This document shows, one piece after another, positions 61,192-64,000 of a stretch of DNA of 64,000 nucleotides; position 1 is the stretch's first letter, and every line of letters begins with the position of its first letter. The stretch covers positions 992,001-1,056,000 of the forward strand of contig OX442322.1 of assembly GCA_949358305.1 (NCBI GenBank), in the 5' to 3' direction. The DNA is from Strigamia acuminata. Its lineage: Eukaryota; Arthropoda; Chilopoda; Geophilomorpha; Linotaeniidae. The notes under the pieces are model-generated. The model made no database searches, was not told where the DNA came from, and was given only the letters and a program-made list of their open reading frames with translations. The translations under genes were made by a program, and so were the position numbers.

Positions 61192-64000
61192 ATGGCGGAT
61201 TCCGGCAAATCTCACCAATTTTCAATTCCACGACTGAACTCTGATAACTACGAATCTTGGTCCCGAAATATCCAATTTTTGCTCTTGGAAAAAGGAGTAG
61301 ATGATTTCATCTCAGAGAATCCTCCGGTCAGAGACGAAGCCTGGAATCAGCCTCGAAAACAGCTTCACGACGACCGTTCAAAGCGTGCAAAAGCCTTGCT
61401 TGGCTTGTTTGTCGAGTCCCAATATCAGGACATTGTTCTTGCTGCGGACTCCGCACGTGACGCCTGGGTAGCCTTGAAAGCGACATTTCAGCCGACTTCT
61501 CTTGCCCGAATTGCTAAACTCCGCCGAGATTTCCTGATGATGCGTTTACTTCCGAATGAAGACATGTCAGTTTTCATTAGCCGTGTCACCAAAGCCCGTG
61601 CCGTTTTGAAGGACTTGGAAGTTACATTTTCGGATTCGGATGTCGCTTATCAACTTTTGGATTTGTTACCGGATTCATACGAGGCGACCGTGCAAACAAT
61701 TTACCATTGGTCCAAAGCGGATTTCACATTAAAGGGAGTCTCCGACCATCTTCTCTCCGAATTTAATCGTTTGAAGATGAAGAATGCAGATTCGGGGTCA
61801 TCGACTAGTTTACAGTCAGCGAGTTCGTCTTCGAGTGCACCGACGAGAGTTTTCAAGCCCTTGTCACAAATTCAGTGCTTTAATTGCAAGGAAATGGGAC
61901 ACTATGCGAACAAGTGCCCCAAACCTCGAGTCCAGGGCGTTGCCTCTTCCAACTCGTCTACCAATCGTGGTCGCCGATCTTCGTCTCGGAACCGCAAAAG
62001 TGGACGCGGTAATGCAACACCACCTGCCCCGAGTGCTCAAAGTGTTTCAAGTGCAAGGTCCGGTTTAGGTTTCTTTGCACGGTCAGAATCCAACGTCGCA
62101 TCGACTTCGTCTTTGGAATGGCTAATTGATTCGGGTTCATCTGATCACGTGTGTTGCCGTCGTGATTCTTTTTCGACGTACAAGCCCGTTTCGAATTATT
62201 TCATCATTTTGGGTGAAGGCCGTTCACGAGTTGATGGTATAGGTGACGTGGTTTTGCGGATTGGTCGTGGTGGCGCGAAAGGAGAATTTCCCGTCACAAT
62301 GCATAATGTTCTTCATGCCCCCGCTTTTTCGCGTAATTTAGTCAGTTTGTCAAAAATTGATCGCGCCGGACTACATTTTGTGGCTTCAAATGGTTTAATG
62401 ACCATTTTTGATCCGTCCGACAAAGCCAAACAATTTCTTTTGCATGCCAAACTGAAGGATGATTTATATTCCCTTCAGCATGTCTTGCCAGCAGATTCTA
62501 CATCTGCGCCGCTTCCTGCGCTTACGGCCACCTCAGTGGTCAAGCCGGTCCTCTCTGCGCAGACTATAAAGCCTGCTCGGCATGTCACTTTTGCCGAGGG
62601 ACCTGCTTTATCCCCTCCTTGTAAGCCCCCGAAGGGGAAGTTATCCGATTTAGAGCTTTGGCACCGGAGATTTGGGCATTTTAATACCGAAGGTTTACAC
62701 TTTTTAGCGAAATCTCCGAATGCTTCCGGAATCGATATTTCGACTTCCGCATTTCCGGCATGTGCCGTGTGTGCTCGTTCTAAATCCACCCGAGCCTCGT
62801 TTCCGAGTGCAAAAAATAGAATTTCCAGTAAGAAGCCTTTGGATTTAATCCATATGGACGTTTGGGGAAATTCCCCAACTACTTCCGTGGGTGGCGCTCG
62901 TTATTTATTAACGATCGTGGATGACTTTTCTCGCTATTCCTTTGTTGTCCCTATGAAAACGAAGGGGGAAGTTTTTGAAGTTTTTAAACTTTTCCATGCT
63001 CGGATGGAAACATTATGGGGGGCTGGCTGCATTAAAGCAGTCAGAACCGATAACGGGATGGAATTTTGCTCTAAAAATTTCGAAAATTTCTTGCTCCAGC
63101 GTGGCATCAAGGCACAGCGCACGAATGTTTATACACCTGAGCAGAATGGCGTTGCGGAACGCCTTAACCGCACCTTATTTGAAGGCGTGCGTTCCTTGTT
63201 TTTGATGACGTCTTTGCCTCGAGAATTGTGGGCTGAGCTCGCGGTTTCAATGATTTATCTCAAGAATCGCTTTCCACATAAATCTCTGAACAACCTTATC
63301 CCCTATTGTCTGTGGTACAATAAGGCTGTTCCACTCAAGCACTTAAAAGTGATTGGGTCAAGGTGTTTCGTGCACATACCACAACAGGTCCGTGGTTCAA
63401 AATTCGAGTCTCGAGCCTGGACGGGTGTAGTTGTTGGCTATGCTTTGCGCACGCGAGGTTATCGCGTGTGGTGCCCGAAGCGCCGTGCAGTGTTTGAGTC
63501 AAAGCATGTTCGTTTTGATGAAAACTGCATGTGGGGACATCCTCGTTTTTATGAGGGTACTGAGGTAACTGATGAGGGAGCTATATCGGTGACATTAGAT
63601 TCGGATTTCGATTCCGATCCACCTCTTCCTCCACCTCCTCCTCAACGTCCCCCCAATCTTCCTCCGCTTTCTTATCCTCCTCCACCTTCTTATCCTCCTC
63701 CTCCACCGCCTGTGGTTACTCGACCTTCGGCGCAAGCGCATCCGTTGCCTACACCACCTACTATTGCCTCGCCACTAAATCAGCCTCAGCCTTCTACTTC
63801 GGCTGTGGGGGGCAAGTGGACTCGCTCCGAGGTGATTCGGCAGTCTGGTGCGACTATGGGAAACACTGATGTGTATTTTTATCCCCCGGATCATACCAGA
63901 TTACGGAGTCATGTTGACGTTGCGCAATATTGCGCAGATCATCGATTAGCATATGACCGGGATAATTTTGACTTTTGCACCCGGAACGTGCCTGTTTGCA
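61192..64000 (+). CDS. Copia 2 Gag-protease-integrase polyprotein with MBD-like module (partial at 3' end)
   Basis: The start is MADSGKSHQFSIP after a typical leader. Gag contains LNSDNYESWSRNIQFLL and one zinc knuckle, CFNCKEMGHYANKC (residues 229-242). The protease has LIDSGSSDH with Asp313 intact. The integrase has HRRFGH (491 onward), CAVCARS, Asp556 (HMDVWG), Asp620 (RTDNGMEF) and Glu656 (NGVAERLNR), a complete D-63-D-35-E triad. A Pro-rich linker (about 810-850) follows. Residues about 874-931 then match the methyl-CpG-binding domain pattern (WTRSEVIRQSG, NTDVYFYPPD, LRSHVDVAQY, DNFDFCTR). The window ends at residue 936, before the reverse transcriptase. Confidence 0.95.
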   Translation, partial: MADSGKSHQFSIPRLNSDNYESWSRNIQFLLLEKGVDDFISENPPVRDEAWNQPRKQLHDDRSKRAKALLGLFVESQYQDIVLAADSARDAWVALKATFQPTSLARIAKLRRDFLMMRLLPNEDMSVFISRVTKARAVLKDLEVTFSDSDVAYQLLDLLPDSYEATVQTIYHWSKADFTLKGVSDHLLSEFNRLKMKNADSGSSTSLQSASSSSSAPTRVFKPLSQIQCFNCKEMGHYANKCPKPRVQGVASSNSSTNRGRRSSSRNRKSGRGNATPPAPSAQSVSSARSGLGFFARSESNVASTSSLEWLIDSGSSDHVCCRRDSFSTYKPVSNYFIILGEGRSRVDGIGDVVLRIGRGGAKGEFPVTMHNVLHAPAFSRNLVSLSKIDRAGLHFVASNGLMTIFDPSDKAKQFLLHAKLKDDLYSLQHVLPADSTSAPLPALTATSVVKPVLSAQTIKPARHVTFAEGPALSPPCKPPKGKLSDLELWHRRFGHFNTEGLHFLAKSPNASGIDISTSAFPACAVCARSKSTRASFPSAKNRISSKKPLDLIHMDVWGNSPTTSVGGARYLLTIVDDFSRYSFVVPMKTKGEVFEVFKLFHARMETLWGAGCIKAVRTDNGMEFCSKNFENFLLQRGIKAQRTNVYTPEQNGVAERLNRTLFEGVRSLFLMTSLPRELWAELAVSMIYLKNRFPHKSLNNLIPYCLWYNKAVPLKHLKVIGSRCFVHIPQQVRGSKFESRAWTGVVVGYALRTRGYRVWCPKRRAVFESKHVRFDENCMWGHPRFYEGTEVTDEGAISVTLDSDFDSDPPLPPPPPQRPPNLPPLSYPPPPSYPPPPPPVVTRPSAQAHPLPTPPTIASPLNQPQPSTSAVGGKWTRSEVIRQSGATMGNTDVYFYPPDHTRLRSHVDVAQYCADHRLAYDRDNFDFCTRNVPVC
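63811..63990 (+). other. Methyl-CpG-binding-domain-like module in Copia 2
   Basis: About 58 residues in the polyprotein frame. Trp876 opens it, and the loop residues used by MBD1/MBD2/MeCP2-type domains to read methylated CpG all have counterparts: Arg883 (VIRQSG), Asp893 and Tyr895 (DVYF), Arg905 (LRSH). The closing FDFxTR string also matches MBD2-class domains. It sits between integrase and where the reverse transcriptase should begin. Confidence 0.85.

Larger units (their letters stand above)
59599..64000 (+). mobile_element. Copia LTR retrotransposon 2 with a methyl-CpG-binding-like domain (3' end outside the window)
   Basis: It has an inferred 279-bp LTR, a methionine-tRNA-type primer site, a leader of about 1.3 kb, and one open frame through Gag, protease, integrase and an MBD-like module. 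The reverse transcriptase, RNase H and right LTR lie beyond the window. The coding strand is uninterrupted for 2.8 kb, unlike Copia 1, so this copy looks young. Confidence 0.9.

Overview
The window is AT-rich metazoan DNA, most likely from an arthropod. The evidence is a caspase-family gene with introns of 53-68 bp, intron-bearing relics of the nuclear-transport genes NUP98 and importin-11, a Copia/Polinton/foldback transposon complement, and many short AT-rich satellites. There are no bacterial operons, no ribosome-binding sites and no CRISPR array. It is a gene-poor, transposon-rich stretch; most long open frames belong to mobile elements.

Layout. 1-2078: little coding content, with one transposase-type DNA-binding fragment. 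2079-6969: Copia element 1, with 269-bp LTRs that differ at one base, a CCTGA target duplication and a broken polyprotein. 7289-7512: a 26-bp satellite. 7558-8929: a three-exon caspase-like gene on the minus strand that has lost both catalytic residues. 9-16 kb: satellites, three dispersed repeat families, a possible solo LTR and one unknown gene (13993-14562). 16.6-19.5 kb: a NUP98 fragment and a damaged importin-11 copy. 20-23.3 kb: no convincing gene.

23321-39823 is a nearly complete Polinton/Maverick (adintovirus-like) element of about 16.5 kb. A perfect 95-bp inverted repeat bounds it, and a related repeat at about 40.4 kb looks like the unoccupied target. Its genes form three blocks. 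The left minus-strand block has two small unknown genes, an adenain-like protease, an integrase with a C-terminal chromodomain, a phospholipase A2 protein and a zinc-ribbon peptide. The central plus-strand block has the packaging ATPase, a DUF8207-like protein, minor capsid protein, a small peptide, major capsid protein, a basic membrane-active-type protein, a second adenain-like protease and a coiled-coil fibre-like protein. The right minus-strand block has the protein-primed DNA polymerase B and one small unknown gene. Together these cover replication, integration, packaging, capsid building and capsid maturation.

40.8-43.2 kb holds a possible small spliced gene and a 27-bp minisatellite. 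43449-49031 is an unknown repeat-rich minus-strand gene. Its first exon is split by a 2.37-kb foldback transposon (46265-48635) whose 0.83-kb arms enclose a fragment that looks like the mismatch-repair gene MLH3. 53.8-59.2 kb holds three unclassified minus-strand ORFs: a Ulp1-like protease relative, a protein with a DnaJ-type zinc module, and a small membrane protein. LTR-like sequence lies between the first two.

59599 to the end is the 5' two thirds of Copia element 2. It has one uninterrupted Gag-protease-integrase frame, which runs into a methyl-CpG-binding-domain-like module just before the window ends. That module is the most unusual feature I found.
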